Counted from the stretch's first letter, positions 1 to 10,000 are shown. The stretch: DNA of 64,000 nucleotides from Pseudanabaena galeata CCNP1313 (GCF_029910235.1 NZ_CP112874.1:4011001-4075000), one strand, 5' to 3'. Program-made: numbers and translations. The notes: generated from the letters alone by a model not told the origin.

Positions 1-543
1 GCCATCAAATGCAGCAAGCGCTGGAGTGGCTTGTACAGCAGTTATAAATGCAGCAAGATCGTTTGTTGCTATACCACCTGCGGGAATATCTACAGGCGTA
101 GTCAGGACAATGCCATTAATTTCGGTGACGGTTATGGTTCCTTGTGTTCCACCTACAACCGTTGAAGTGCCAGGAATATTAATGGCGGTGACATCGTTTC
201 CAACGTTAGTGATTAGGAAGTTGTAGTTAACAACATCATTAGTGGTGACACTACCACCGTTAACATCAACGATACCAGCAGGAACGGCTGTCACACCTGC
301 CACTTCAGCTACTGTAGCTGTGACTTCATTTGATGTTGCGTTGATCGGTACACCAGGATTGTTGGGATCTTCGTAAGTACCTGTAGCTGTGTTTCTGATA
401 ATTGTCCCAGCAGGAGTGAGGGGTACAACCTGAGCGGAGGCTAATAGTGGGAGTAGTAGTGAAACACCACTTCCTGTCAATGTTGCTGCTATCAACCGAT
501 AGAATGAAGATTTTGATTTGTTTTTGGGACTATGTTTAAGCAT
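1..543 (-). CDS. Secreted DUF11-like repeat protein, N-terminal part (runs off window)
   Basis: Open on the minus strand from an ATG at 543 to the window edge (181 codons, no stop). The first ~45 residues are a signal peptide: a basic start (MLKHSPKNKSKSSFYR), a hydrophobic core (LTGSGVSLLLPLLASA) and an AQ cleavage-like site. The mature part is rich in Thr, Val, Asn and Gly, with phrases such as TIIRNTATGTYEDP and VNYNFLITNVGNDV. These are typical of DUF11-type beta-sandwich repeats in exported cyanobacterial surface proteins. An exported or cell-surface role is inferred. The C-terminal domains and the true length lie outside the window. Confidence 0.75.
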   Translation of the reverse strand, partial: MLKHSPKNKSKSSFYRLIAATLTGSGVSLLLPLLASAQVVPLTPAGTIIRNTATGTYEDPNNPGVPINATSNEVTATVAEVAGVTAVPAGIVDVNGGSVTTNDVVNYNFLITNVGNDVTAINIPGTSTVVGGTQGTITVTEINGIVLTTPVDIPAGGIATNDLAAFITAVQATPALAAFDG

Positions 544-1207
544 ATCGGATTGATTTTCCTCACTAAAAAAAAGCAACAACGTGTTTCGTTACAGGTAATG
601 TTTTGACAAAATATTACCTATCTGTTAGATAGCAGCGATCTATCAGTAATTAATTTAAGTAGTTGATTTTTTAACTAAAATTTGACAATAAAGTACCTGA
701 GATTTCGATTTGTTGCATCGAAATCTGAAAGCATATTTCCAAATAATAGAATCAGCCTACATAGGGTTATTTGAATATTAAGACCAGATATTTAGAAACC
801 TCTCCCAGATGCTAAATATCTTGGCAGTTATTCAAATTAAGTTGTGTTTATGCAGTTATTCCATATTAATGACGGATGATATCTACATAAACTTACTAGC
901 GAACGTATACGTATATCTCACAAAAGAGTTAGATATTACAAATTTAATTTTCACTACGTATTGATTAAAATTGATTGAATTTACCAATACGCGGAATAGC
1001 TTACATTATACTACCCAATAATTACAATAAGTTATCCAAATATTGTCTATTAATTTTTATTGTTTCTTATTGATGGCTTCAAAATCAATTGTAGTTTTTT
1101 GGGTTTGTGGAAATGTAAATCTTCTGAGTGCGCTTCCATCAACCATCTAGGCTTATTGTATATTCAGATGCCACATTCTCTGATTACGATCGCGATAGAA
1201 TATAGTC
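544..1207. other. AT-rich intergenic region between divergent genes
   Basis: About 660 bases separate the divergent secreted-protein gene (minus) and the PAP/fibrillin gene (plus). The stretch is very AT-rich and shows no open frame with coding character, no tRNA-like fold and none of the palindromic repeats found elsewhere. It presumably holds both promoters. I could not pick a convincing -35/-10 pair. Confidence 0.5.
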
Positions 1208-1801
1208 ATGACTAGCAATACTCGCAAAGAAAATCTAATTAATGCGATCGCACCTGTGAATCGCGGCTTGCAAATGTCCGAAAATCAGCGTAAAATGATT
1301 TTTTCAGCGGTTGCGTATCTTGAAGAACTCAATCCTACACCTGCGCCTACTCAAGCTCCTGAATTGTTGGATGGCAATTGGTTATTGTTATTTACGACTA
1401 GTCAAGAGCTTTTGGGAATTGATCGCTTTCCACTTTACAAGCTGGGTAACATCTATCAATGTTTGCGCGTATCGGAAGGCAAGATCTTTAATGTTGCTGA
1501 GATTAAGGGTTTACCTTTACTGAGTGGTCTAGTAAGTGTTTGTGCTAACTTTACGGTTGTTTCTGATAAACAGGTTAAGGTTAACTTTGAGCGATTGGTA
1601 GCTGGTTCGCAAACTTTAATTGGTTATCAAGATGTGAATAGTTTCATCGATACTTTGCGATCGCCTAAGAAATTATTGGCGATCGATTTCCAAATTAAGC
1701 GAGAAGATCAGAAGGGATGGTTAGAGACAACCTATCTCGATCAAGATTTGCGAATTGGTAGAGGAAATGAAGGTAATCTATTTGTTTTGAGAAAAGTTTA
1801 A
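1208..1801 (+). CDS. PAP/fibrillin (plastid-lipid-associated) family protein
   Basis: A 197-residue protein that fits the usual length of cyanobacterial PAP/fibrillin proteins. Family signatures are the N-terminal helix (KENLINAIAPVNRGL), the ELLDGNWLLLFTTSQELLGI segment near residues 52-72, and the C-terminal motif DQDLRIGRGNEGNLFVLRK. Fibrillins are lipocalin-like lipid-binding proteins of thylakoids and lipid globules, linked to photoprotection and membrane lipid handling. The exact ligand is unknown. The gene stands alone; the next genes on each side are separated by AT-rich DNA or repeats. The ATG at 1208 gives the standard family N-terminus. Confidence 0.9.
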   Translation: MTSNTRKENLINAIAPVNRGLQMSENQRKMIFSAVAYLEELNPTPAPTQAPELLDGNWLLLFTTSQELLGIDRFPLYKLGNIYQCLRVSEGKIFNVAEIKGLPLLSGLVSVCANFTVVSDKQVKVNFERLVAGSQTLIGYQDVNSFIDTLRSPKKLLAIDFQIKREDQKGWLETTYLDQDLRIGRGNEGNLFVLRKV

Positions 1802-1804
1802 CAA

Positions 1805-1822
1805 ACGGGCTGCTTCGCAGCC
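1805..1822. terminator. Short hairpin just after the PAP gene
   Basis: The short palindrome GGCTGCTTCGCAGCC lies four bases past the stop codon. It has no clear T-tract, so termination is plausible but not certain. Its TTCG-type loop recurs in many hairpins of this window. Confidence 0.4.
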
Positions 1823-1830
1823 TAATTAAG

Positions 1831-1973
1831 AACTGATGTTACGTAGAACAAAGATCGTTCTAATGTTTTTATGTCAACTTAAAAGAGGATTTGGAGACCA
1901 AATCCCTACATATTTGTAAAAGTAGGGGCTTAGTCTCCAAGCCCAAATCTCAGCCTTCCACGTAACATCAGTT
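1831..1973. repeat. Inverted-repeat element, family A (copy 1)
   Basis: It begins AACTGATGTTACGTAGAA and ends with the reverse complement (TTCCACGTAACATCAGTT). Inside is a second palindromic pair, TTTGGAGACCAAATCCCTAC and GTAGGGGCTTAGTCTCCAA, which is the same REP core that flanks the RAYT gene near 10.4-11.1 kb. This is a MITE-like shell carrying a REP pair, about 143 bases long. It abuts a second family A copy that starts three bases later. Confidence 0.8.
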
Positions 1974-1976
1974 CTT

Positions 1977-2144
1977 AACTGATGTTACGTGGAATTCAGA
2001 TAATGAACCTCTTGCTGCTAGCATAACAGGGCAACCACGGGGGGATTGCCCCTACCTGTAAATTTTAGATCTTGTAGGGGCTGCGCCCCCGTGCCAGCCC
2101 TAGACTTACGCCATCGCAAGAATTCCTTCCACGTAACATCAGTT
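1977..2144. repeat. Inverted-repeat element, family A (copy 2)
   Basis: It is bounded by AACTGATGTTACGTGGAA and TTCCACGTAACATCAGTT, and is 168 bases long. The internal core is a GGGG(N)TTGCCCCTAC / GTAGGGGCTGCGCCCC palindrome pair, different from the core in copy 1. The same shell and core recur at 17079-17248 in diverged form. Read as protein it produces a false N-terminal extension (CRGCAPVPALDL) on the following mechanosensitive channel gene. Confidence 0.85.
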
Positions 2145-2162
2145 AAGAATTACGAATTACCA

Positions 2163-3854
2163 ATGCAAAATCGTTTAATCCAAACCAAGATCCACTTTTG
2201 GAAGAAGTGGTTCTATACTGCTGGTTTATTTATTAGCGCGATCGCTTTAACATTCCTTCTTTCTCATAACCAAAGTGCTTGGGGGCAAGCCGAACTTTTA
2301 AAACTAAATTGGTGGATAGGACAAAATAAAAATGATGTGTCTACTGTGGATCATGCGTTAGTTACTTTGGATGGTTATAAATTGTTTGTATTGGCTTCTC
2401 CTAGCACTAATCAAAAATTTCCACTGGAACAACGGGTACAGGGCATTGAAGAAGAACTGTATCGCATTGCTAATAGCAACTTTGACCCTGCTAGTTTACA
2501 AGTGACTACGACTATTGATGAGCAGAGTGGACAGCCTGTGATTGCGATAGGCGATCGCTACTTGATGACTGTAACGACGATGGATGCTCAACTGCAAGGA
2601 CGTGATCCGCTAGGTTGGGCAAATCAAATCACCCAAACTTTGCGTGAGGCGTTGACTAGAGCTAGACAAGAGCGCCAACCGCAATTTTTAATCAATCAGG
2701 GATTAATTACGGCTGGGATTATTTTGGTGATGTTCATTGTGCTTCGGTTGATTACTTACTGGCAGGGGCGTTTAAAGTTAGAGAAAGACACGATTAAGGC
2801 GCATATAGAACATGAAGCACCACCATATCTTGATTCTGTGGCTGTGATTGACTTGCAGCAACAACTGACGCAGCAACAAAAAGCTAATCTTAGCGATCTC
2901 AAAAGGCGGGTTTTGGAGCTAGGCTATGTGGGTGTTTTGGGAAGTGGTAGCTTTATTATTTTGGGTCTATTTCCCTATAGCCGTTGGTTGCAATCTTTCT
3001 TGCTATCGACTCCTTTGCAAGTTGTGGCGATCGCCTTCGTGACTTATTTGTTAATTCGGATTAGCAACCTGTTGATCGAGCGGTTTTCAGGCTTTTTAAA
3101 AGCTAGGGATTTTGCGATGCTCAAGCCTTATCAGCGCTTGGATTTGCGAGTATCGACTGTTTCGCAGGTTCTCCGTAATGTTACGGCGATCGTGTTAGTT
3201 GGTTTAGGAACTTTAGCGATCCTCTCTGCGATCGGTTTTGATTTGATTCCGCTTTTGGCAGGGGCGGGAATTGTGGGAATTGCGATTTCCTTTGCGGCTC
3301 AGGGATTGATTAAAGATGTAATTAATGGATTTTTGATTATTTTAGAAGATCAATATGCGGTGGGTGATGTAATTATCGTGGGTGAATTAGGTGGTTTAGT
3401 GGAAAATATGAATCTGCGGGTCACGCAGGTTCGGAATAATGAAGGTCAACTGATTACTATTCCCAATAGTGCGATCGCGATCGTGCAGAATCTCTCTAAG
3501 GACTGGGCGCGAGTGGATCTGAGCATTCGGGTTGCCTATGATACTAATCCTGATCGGGCGCTGGATGTGTTGCGGAAATTAGCTCAAGAGATGTATCAAG
3601 AGCAGATTTGGCGAGCTAAGATTATGGAACCTCCTGAAGTTTTAGGTATTGATGATTTGCAGCATTCAGGGATGTTAATTCGGATCTGGATTAAAACTCA
3701 ACCGCTTCAGCAATGGGCTGTGGCAAGAGAGTTTCGTCGTCGCCTAAAGTTAGTTATGGAGCAAGAAAACATTGAGATTGGCATTCCCCAACAGGTTTTC
3801 CAGTTTTCAGCTACCGCGCAAGTTCCTAATGATCTACCTCAACCCCCTTTGTAA
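2163..3854 (+). CDS. MscS-family mechanosensitive ion channel
   Basis: A 563-residue membrane protein of the small-conductance mechanosensitive channel family, which opens under membrane tension to release solutes during osmotic downshock. An N-terminal signal or first membrane segment lies at about residues 15-40. A predicted extracytoplasmic domain follows, then several membrane helices (about 180-200 and 255-330), and then the pore helix with the Gly/Ala packing pattern LLAGAGIVGIAISFAAQGL near residues 365-385. The MscS beta domain (VGDVIIVGELGGLVE, ITIPNSAI) and a cytoplasmic alpha/beta domain finish the protein. I chose ATG 2163 because the open frame upstream is a mobile repeat, not protein. 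Long cyanobacterial MscS homologues with an extra N-terminal domain are common. Confidence 0.88.
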   Translation: MQNRLIQTKIHFWKKWFYTAGLFISAIALTFLLSHNQSAWGQAELLKLNWWIGQNKNDVSTVDHALVTLDGYKLFVLASPSTNQKFPLEQRVQGIEEELYRIANSNFDPASLQVTTTIDEQSGQPVIAIGDRYLMTVTTMDAQLQGRDPLGWANQITQTLREALTRARQERQPQFLINQGLITAGIILVMFIVLRLITYWQGRLKLEKDTIKAHIEHEAPPYLDSVAVIDLQQQLTQQQKANLSDLKRRVLELGYVGVLGSGSFIILGLFPYSRWLQSFLLSTPLQVVAIAFVTYLLIRISNLLIERFSGFLKARDFAMLKPYQRLDLRVSTVSQVLRNVTAIVLVGLGTLAILSAIGFDLIPLLAGAGIVGIAISFAAQGLIKDVINGFLIILEDQYAVGDVIIVGELGGLVENMNLRVTQVRNNEGQLITIPNSAIAIVQNLSKDWARVDLSIRVAYDTNPDRALDVLRKLAQEMYQEQIWRAKIMEPPEVLGIDDLQHSGMLIRIWIKTQPLQQWAVAREFRRRLKLVMEQENIEIGIPQQVFQFSATAQVPNDLPQPPL

Positions 3855-3879
3855 GTGGCTATAGCAATGCAGGAAGCTC

Positions 3880-3897
3880 TTCCATGTAACATCAGTT
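3880..3897. repeat. Solo end of a family A element
   Basis: TTCCATGTAACATCAGTT matches one end of the family A inverted repeat with one change. No partner end is seen nearby, so it is a remnant. It lies between the convergent mscS and hsdS genes. Confidence 0.6.
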
Positions 3898-3923
3898 AGT
3901 ATTCAAAACTCAATTCTCAATTT

Positions 3924-5534
3924 CTATTTTTTTGGTTTTTTTGTGCCTGTCTGCTTGACTGTTTTTTTCTCTTTTTCGCGTTCTTTTTGAATGCGTTCTA
4001 ATAAGACTGATGCTGGCTCATCGTTGGGGTCTTGCTCGACGAGTTCGCCTTTGAAGGCTTTGGAGAGAATGGATTGGTCAAGAGTACTTAGAGATATATT
4101 CATGTTTATACATTCACTCTTAATAGAATCAATTAATTCCATGTATTTAGAAATTCTATTTACAATTTCTTTTTGTTCTTCAAGAGGCGCAATTGGAACT
4201 AAATATTGTCGTATATCTTTTAAATGCAGGTGTAAAAGACCTGAGCCTGTTCCAAGCATTTGCTGTTGCAGTTGAGGTGAGGAAAAAGACAACTCTAAAT
4301 AATCTGACATCTGATAACAAACTGGTTTGATTAGGGCTACAGAGACAAAAATGCTGAATACTGTGTCTGTTCTAACAACTCTGGTTATACCCAAAGTTCC
4401 ATCCTTAGTTATTAAAATATCTCCACGCTCAGGATTAGTTCTGTCTTGGAATTGTTCATGATCTTCCTTAGAAATATATTTGACATCTTCAAAAGATATA
4501 CCTGAGCCAACGGTTAGATTTTTTACAGTTATAAATGGTATCCCAGATTCAATATAGTTAGGTTTCTTGTGAACACCGTCAACCACCTTATTAGAAATTG
4601 CTTCAACACTAGACCACTGCCAATTATCTGGCAATTTCAAAAACTTGATTTTTTCAGAATGTATATCTACGTTCTCCCAATCTCTACTAATATTCTCCTT
4701 ATACTTTTCTTTCCAATTATCTGTAAGAGGATCTTTACCTTTAGCCATCATTTTTTCTAATTCTATTTGTTCCCATTTCTCACGACGTTCTTTACGGATG
4801 CGTTCTAACAAGACAGAGGCAGGCTCGATGTTAGGATTTTGTTCGCGCCAATCGGCGGTGAGGTCGCCACGAAAGGCGGCGGCGAGGACAGACTGACGAA
4901 ACTGCTCGATTAATTTGGGGATTGAGTCTAATGCTTCTTTTGACTTACGCGATCGCGCCATCAACGCCTCAACCTTCTCCACAATCCGCCTCTGCTCATT
5001 AAGCGGCGGAAGAGGAATTTGAATTTCTCTAATATGACTAAGATTAACTCTGGCGCGTGTAGTTCCCTTAGTCTGATTTTGTAACTGTTCAATGACATCT
5101 TGAGAATTTATCGAATAGGTTAAATATGTTGAGTTAACCTTATCTTCATCTACACGAACCCGAACAATATCAGCTACAATAATTCCTTTTTCGAGAAAAT
5201 CAGGAATAATACAAGCCTTTCCTAAAGGTTCTCCTAGTTTAGTAATTGCTATATTTCCTTTTACAAAGCTGTGTCTTGCTAATGATTCGGCTTTCTCAGG
5301 ACTAACAAACTTGATATTAGAGTTAATGAAGCGATTTCTATCAATATTCTGTAATCGAATGATAGGAATACCTGTATCTTGATATTCTGAAGCCTTTAGA
5401 TTAGAGCCAAATGGTCCATCAACAATATCACTTTTGGGATCTATAACTAAATCCTCCATTTTTGTTAATTCCCACCCCATCGGTAAATCATCATTATCAG
5501 AAAGAATAGAAAAATCAGAACTCATAGACACCAT
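3924..5534 (-). CDS. hsdS: Type I restriction-modification specificity subunit HsdS
   Basis: A 536-residue DNA-recognition subunit that would join HsdM and HsdR in a type I restriction complex. Two target-recognition domains (about residues 20-170 and 295-440) are each followed by a conserved helical spacer (LPPLNEQRRIVEKVEALM near 175, and APLEEQKEIVNRISKYMEL near 445). After each spacer comes a near-repeat ending AFRGDLTADW or AFKGELVEQD, then PASVLLERI(R/Q)KER. The near-repeats are long enough to allow exchange of recognition domains by recombination. It is the last gene of the minus-strand arm, 270 bases after a DUF4351 gene and separated from it by a palindromic repeat, so it may have its own promoter. 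The start may be ATG 5534 or 5525. Confidence 0.93.
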   Translation of the reverse strand: MVSMSSDFSILSDNDDLPMGWELTKMEDLVIDPKSDIVDGPFGSNLKASEYQDTGIPIIRLQNIDRNRFINSNIKFVSPEKAESLARHSFVKGNIAITKLGEPLGKACIIPDFLEKGIIVADIVRVRVDEDKVNSTYLTYSINSQDVIEQLQNQTKGTTRARVNLSHIREIQIPLPPLNEQRRIVEKVEALMARSRKSKEALDSIPKLIEQFRQSVLAAAFRGDLTADWREQNPNIEPASVLLERIRKERREKWEQIELEKMMAKGKDPLTDNWKEKYKENISRDWENVDIHSEKIKFLKLPDNWQWSSVEAISNKVVDGVHKKPNYIESGIPFITVKNLTVGSGISFEDVKYISKEDHEQFQDRTNPERGDILITKDGTLGITRVVRTDTVFSIFVSVALIKPVCYQMSDYLELSFSSPQLQQQMLGTGSGLLHLHLKDIRQYLVPIAPLEEQKEIVNRISKYMELIDSIKSECINMNISLSTLDQSILSKAFKGELVEQDPNDEPASVLLERIQKEREKEKKTVKQTGTKKPKK

Positions 5535-5645
5535 AGGGCAAACACAAAAAACGCGATTCAGACTTAGATTTTCAACACAAACACAAGCCTCTAAAATATC
5601 ATCATCTCACCGCCCCGCCAAACAAATAGCAAAACGCAAAAGATC

Positions 5646-5773
5646 ATTTAAGAATTACTTGCTGCGGTCAAAAGCTCCACTAGATACCACTCAATTCCCC
5701 TTAAAAAGGGGGAAGAATTTAATTCTCCCCCCTTTTTAAGGGGGGCTGGGGGGGATCTAGACAATTCTTAAAT
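5646..5773. repeat. MITE-like inverted repeat upstream of hsdS
   Basis: The ends ATTTAAGAATT and AATTCTTAAAT form an inverted repeat. The core has two facing palindromes, CCCCTTAAAAAGGGG and CCCCCTTTTTAAGGGGGG, joined by an AATTTAATT stretch. The AAGGGGGGCTGGGGGGGATCTA end resembles blocks found in the nested repeat cluster at about 17.35 and 17.45 kb. The rest of the 5535-5803 gap shows no coding signal. Confidence 0.7.
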
Positions 5774-5803
5774 AGTTTCGATCGCCCTAAATATCAGCAG
5801 CAA

Positions 5804-6124
5804 TTAGCGATCGACCCCATGTACCTTCAACCAAGCCGTCAAATCTCTCCCTGACTTAAAATCAAAAATTGCCTTCAGTAATTCATCTAACTTATCCGAT
5901 GACAAGCTATTAATTTTTGCTTCTGACGCAGGAGACACCCTTTTAAAACGATGTTTTAACTGTCGAATAAGTATATCTTGCCGACATACTCGAATATGAT
6001 CTTGTTTAACTCGTTCAATAATTGACTCATATGCGCGAGATAACCGCATATCCGCTATAAGCCATGAAATCAAATTGTCTATTTTTTCTGGATCAGGCTG
6101 AGGGCTACTAAATTCGATTTTCAT
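5804..6124 (-). CDS. Small DUF4351-domain protein
   Basis: A 106-residue protein whose C-terminal half (ILIRQLKHRFKRVSPASEAKI, then LDELLKAIFDFKSGRDLTAWL) is a DUF4351 domain. The preceding nuclease gene ends in almost the same domain. The first ATG at 6124 overlaps the end of that gene by 17 bases, indicating translational coupling. The N-terminal half (about 45 residues, including LISWLIADMRLSRAYESI) is not recognised. It may be a shortened duplicate of the upstream protein that lost its nuclease domain. A DUF4351 partner or interaction role is only a guess. Confidence 0.7.
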   Translation of the reverse strand: MKIEFSSPQPDPEKIDNLISWLIADMRLSRAYESIIERVKQDHIRVCRQDILIRQLKHRFKRVSPASEAKINSLSSDKLDELLKAIFDFKSGRDLTAWLKVHGVDR

Positions 6125-7052
6125 CCTGCACCTTCAACCAAGCCGTCAAATCCGCCACCGATTTAAAATCAAAAATCGCCACCAGTAAATCATCTAACTG
6201 ACTGGCAGACAGATGGCTAATCTTTGCCTTTGACTCTGCCGAAACCCTCTTAAAGCGGCGCTTTAACACACACAAAACAGACTCTTGCTTACCTTGTAAC
6301 TTGCCTTTTATCTCACCTCTCTTCTCACCTCTTTTCTCGCCTCTCTTCTCGCCTATTTTTTCACCTATTTTCTTACCTTCTAGCCTTGCCTCGCGGCTAT
6401 AATCTGCTGCTAGCTCTTGAAATAGTCTTGATTGTTTTAGCTCATCAAAAGTCAACATAGTCTCTATTTCCTTTCGACTCAAATTGTTAAACTTATTTAA
6501 CAACACATCTACAATTAATTCTACCGTTTTTTGACTAACAGTAGCTTCACGCTCTCGGTTACGCAACTCACGCACCAAATCACGCGCCATATCCAAAGTA
6601 ACCGACTCATCGGCAATTATTAACTCGACGATACCCACCTCTAACGAATTGTCAGAGCGATCGCGCAACGTATCCAGATAAACACAGCGAATCCTTTGAC
6701 TCACAAACAACTCATGAAATTGTCTAGGGATACCCTCATCCAAATTGCGATCGGCAAAAACTGCCACCGCCTTCCAATCCTGCAAGGGCTTATATTGACT
6801 GAGATATAGAAATATTTCGCCGACAAAGCTCCAATAAAAATCAGGATTTTTTTGAAACTGCACCTCCACAAAATAGATCGGCTTCTCCACATCCGCCGCC
6901 AAGAAAATGCCATCAAAACGAAAAGCCTTTTCCTTAACCTCCACAGACACAAAATCATAGCCCTCCGCATTTGACGCAGGCTCGTCAATTAGCTCAAACA
7001 AAAGCCCATGAAACGTCTGAAATAATTGATAAAAAAGTGTATCGGTTCGCAT
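6108..7052 (-). CDS. Rpn/DUF2887-type PD-(D/E)XK nuclease with DUF4351 tail
   Basis: A 314-residue protein of the recombination-promoting nuclease (Rpn)-like, DUF2887-type family that is common and multi-copy in cyanobacteria. The N-terminal PD-(D/E)XK nuclease-like core shows a conserved Asp in FRFDGIF and the E-x-Q motif in YFVEVQFQK near residues 41-70. At about residues 230-260 there is a charged tandem repeat of the unit GEK(I/R), encoded by 12-base repeats. A DUF4351 domain ends the protein. I chose the ATG at 7052 (MRTDTLFYQLFQ, the usual family start) rather than the longer frame that overlaps hsdR. It lies between hsdR and hsdS in one transcriptional direction. Whether it cooperates with the restriction system is unknown. 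Confidence 0.8.
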   Translation of the reverse strand: MRTDTLFYQLFQTFHGLLFELIDEPASNAEGYDFVSVEVKEKAFRFDGIFLAADVEKPIYFVEVQFQKNPDFYWSFVGEIFLYLSQYKPLQDWKAVAVFADRNLDEGIPRQFHELFVSQRIRCVYLDTLRDRSDNSLEVGIVELIIADESVTLDMARDLVRELRNREREATVSQKTVELIVDVLLNKFNNLSRKEIETMLTFDELKQSRLFQELAADYSREARLEGKKIGEKIGEKRGEKRGEKRGEIKGKLQGKQESVLCVLKRRFKRVSAESKAKISHLSASQLDDLLVAIFDFKSVADLTAWLKVQDENRI

Positions 7053-7063
7053 AGCGAGACATA

Positions 7064-10000
7064 TTAACCCATATCTTGCCAAATCTCCTCATTAATACTC
7101 GCCAGCACCGCCAACAACTCACCATTAAAAGTCCTATTCAACCGCACAAAACCACCACATTCAGTCTTAAACGCCCCACGATCCAATGCCTCGCGATCGA
7201 CGATCGTTTCTGCCTTTAACTGCTTGCCAATCTTCTCCAACAACTGACGCTGGGGCGCAGTCCATGCCCGACTACTCATAATTTTACGAACCGCCCGATC
7301 CACCCGATCGCCATAGGGAATCAACGCATCACCGATCGCTGCCTGACGGATAAAGCCAATAATTGAAGCCGCAATATCCTCATTCTTGCGATCGCGCCAA
7401 GCCCCTTGCAAATCGCTCTCTCGAAAACGATTCTCCTCCAATAACAACTGTAACTCCTTCAACTGAGCGCGAGTCAAATCCTTCGGACTCTGCACCGCCA
7501 CCATCAACGCAGGAATCAAATTGAGATTGTCCGCCAGAAACTTCTGGAACATCTGCAAATACTCATCGGGACGAGTAGAATAAATGCTCCCATCTTCGGC
7601 AACACCATAGCCGCGCTGCACCGCAACTAAGCGATCGGGATGGTAAGAGATAAATACAGGAATCGTGCGATCGTCGGGCAAATCGATCACCGAGGCAAAA
7701 TCGGGGCGATCGCGAAACCAGTTGGCTAATTGCGAAGGTTTGCTAGCGCGAAGGTCATCTAATAGATGCTCAAGAGACAAACCTGCGATCGCCTCCAATT
7801 GTTCACGTTTAGCCAGATTAGCGCGACGCATTTTACGCTGGATTCTCTCAAAGAGTTGCGGCAAAATCACCTGATGATGACGTGGATCGCTAGTGCGAGT
7901 AAGTTCCTGAACCAACTTCTCGCAACTGATTTTAGGAATTACTGCCACAGGCTTCATTTCCGTAAACTGCGACATTACCCCAAAGATATTCACTGCATCA
8001 AATACCCGAAAGCGATCTTTGCCAATCTCAGGACAAAGGCGCGTAGCCCGACCGAGCATCTGCTCAAACAAGATCCGCGAATTCACCCGCCGCAAAAACA
8101 CAATATTGCAAATCGTAGGCACATCAATGCCTGTGGTCAGCAAATCCACTGTCACCGCAATTTTGGGCAACTGCTCATTTTTATATTTGAGAATCAACTC
8201 CAACGGGCGATCGGATGCTCCCGTAATCTTCTGCACCGCCTCATCTTCCACCTCTCCATACTTGGCAATCAGCGCCTCTTTCAGCAACTTCACCACCAAA
8301 TCCGCATGATCATCCGTCGCACAGAAAATTAAGGTTTTCTCCGCCAACACAGGATCAATTTGTTCCGCTAGATACTCACAAACCACGCGATTAAAAGCAG
8401 GGGTAATTACCTTCTTATTGAAGTCCTTAATTTCCACCTTCACCTCATCCGCAGTTTTGCTCAGATCACGCTTGCCAGTGCGCGGATCGATCGCCTCGAT
8501 CTCCGCACCCTTTTCCCAAACTATCCCCGACTGAGCAAGTTCCGTCTGGATTAAATGCGGTGATTCATAATCAATGAGAAACTTGTCAATTACCGCCTCT
8601 GCATAGGTATATTGAAAAATTGGCTCACCAAAAATCTCGGACGTATGCAGCGCAGGGGTCGCCGTAATCCCAATTCTCACCGCATCAAAATATTCCACCA
8701 CCCTCCGATATTTAGAAACATAGTCCTCAAAATCACGAAACTCCAGCTCAATTGTGCTGAGTTCGCGATCGAGCAAATAGCCACGATGACATTCATCAAT
8801 AAGCACGCAATCATAATCATCCACATTTGGACTGGGTGAACTATCGCTCGGATACATAATCCGTCGCACAAAACTCTGCACCGTCGCCACATGTACCTTC
8901 GTCTCGCGATCGCAAGTTACATCCTTTAGCTCTTTCATCTCATAAATATCCGTAAATGCTTGCAGAAGCTCCATTTTGGTTTCTTTAAACGCGGCGATCG
9001 CCTGATGCCCTAAAGAAGTGCGATCGACTAAAAATAAAATCCGCCGAAACCGCTTCGTTTTCAACAATCGATAGATCAGCGCAATACAGGTTTTTGTTTT
9101 GCCCGTCCCCGTTGCCATCGCCAGCAAAAGCGATCGCCGATCCTCCTGTAAAGCCGATTCAATAGCAGTGATTGCCTTAATTTGGTAGTGCCTCATCTCA
9201 AACCCATAGTTAAACTCCTCTTGGGCAAGTTGTTCATGGGCGTGATCGAAATCTTGATCCAATAAATCGATCAAGCCCTCTGGCGAATACCAACCTGCGA
9301 TCGCCCGTCGCTGGTTCGTCGCCCGTCGCACATCCCGAAACCAAATCCCGCTTTTAGTATCCAATTGCGCTAGATAGGGGCGACCATTAGTCGCAAACAC
9401 AAACGGCACTTGAAAAGGCTCCAGATCTCCCCAAGGCGCACCCTTAGCCAATTGCAAATTATCATTAGCCCGAATCGATCGCCCATAGCGATGCGCCTGA
9501 TCGATCGCCCCCGACACATCCTTACTCTCCCGCTTTGCCTCAATAATCCCCACCAATTGCAAACCCACAAACAGCGCATAGTCCGCCGCCCCTGAGCGCG
9601 TCGGATATTCTGCGATCGCCAGATTTCTGCCTCGCGCAGGACGCACACCCTTCCCATAGGTCAACTCCTCCGAATCCACCTCCCAACCGACATCCCGCAG
9701 TTGTGTATCAATCAGTCGGCGCGTTTCTCGTTCATCCAGTTCCACCTTGGCAGCAGCAGCTTGCGATCGCGGGATGATCTTTTTAATATTCGCCTCACTG
9801 TTTTGGGCTTGCTGTGCCTGTATCTCCGCCAAGTGTTGCAAAGCAGTTTGCAATTCCTGCGCTATTTCCGCCGCCAACTGTTCAGCTTGGGTTCTGGCAC
9901 TCCGCTCATCTAACAACGCTGATTCCAATTGTCGCGCCGTCACCTCTGGCGGAGTCGGCTCACAATATTCAGGCGCAACAAAGTCTCTTGCTTTCCCCCA

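Noticed and set aside
2046..2162. A 39-residue N-terminal extension of the MscS protein
   Set aside because: The extension is the translation of the family A repeat; the same peptide appears in the repeat at about 17.1-17.25 kb. The ATG at 2163 gives a normal start.
7766..8332. A 188-residue plus-strand open frame opposite hsdR
   Set aside because: It is antisense to the helicase domain of hsdR and rich in His/Arg from the reverse reading; no motif is seen.
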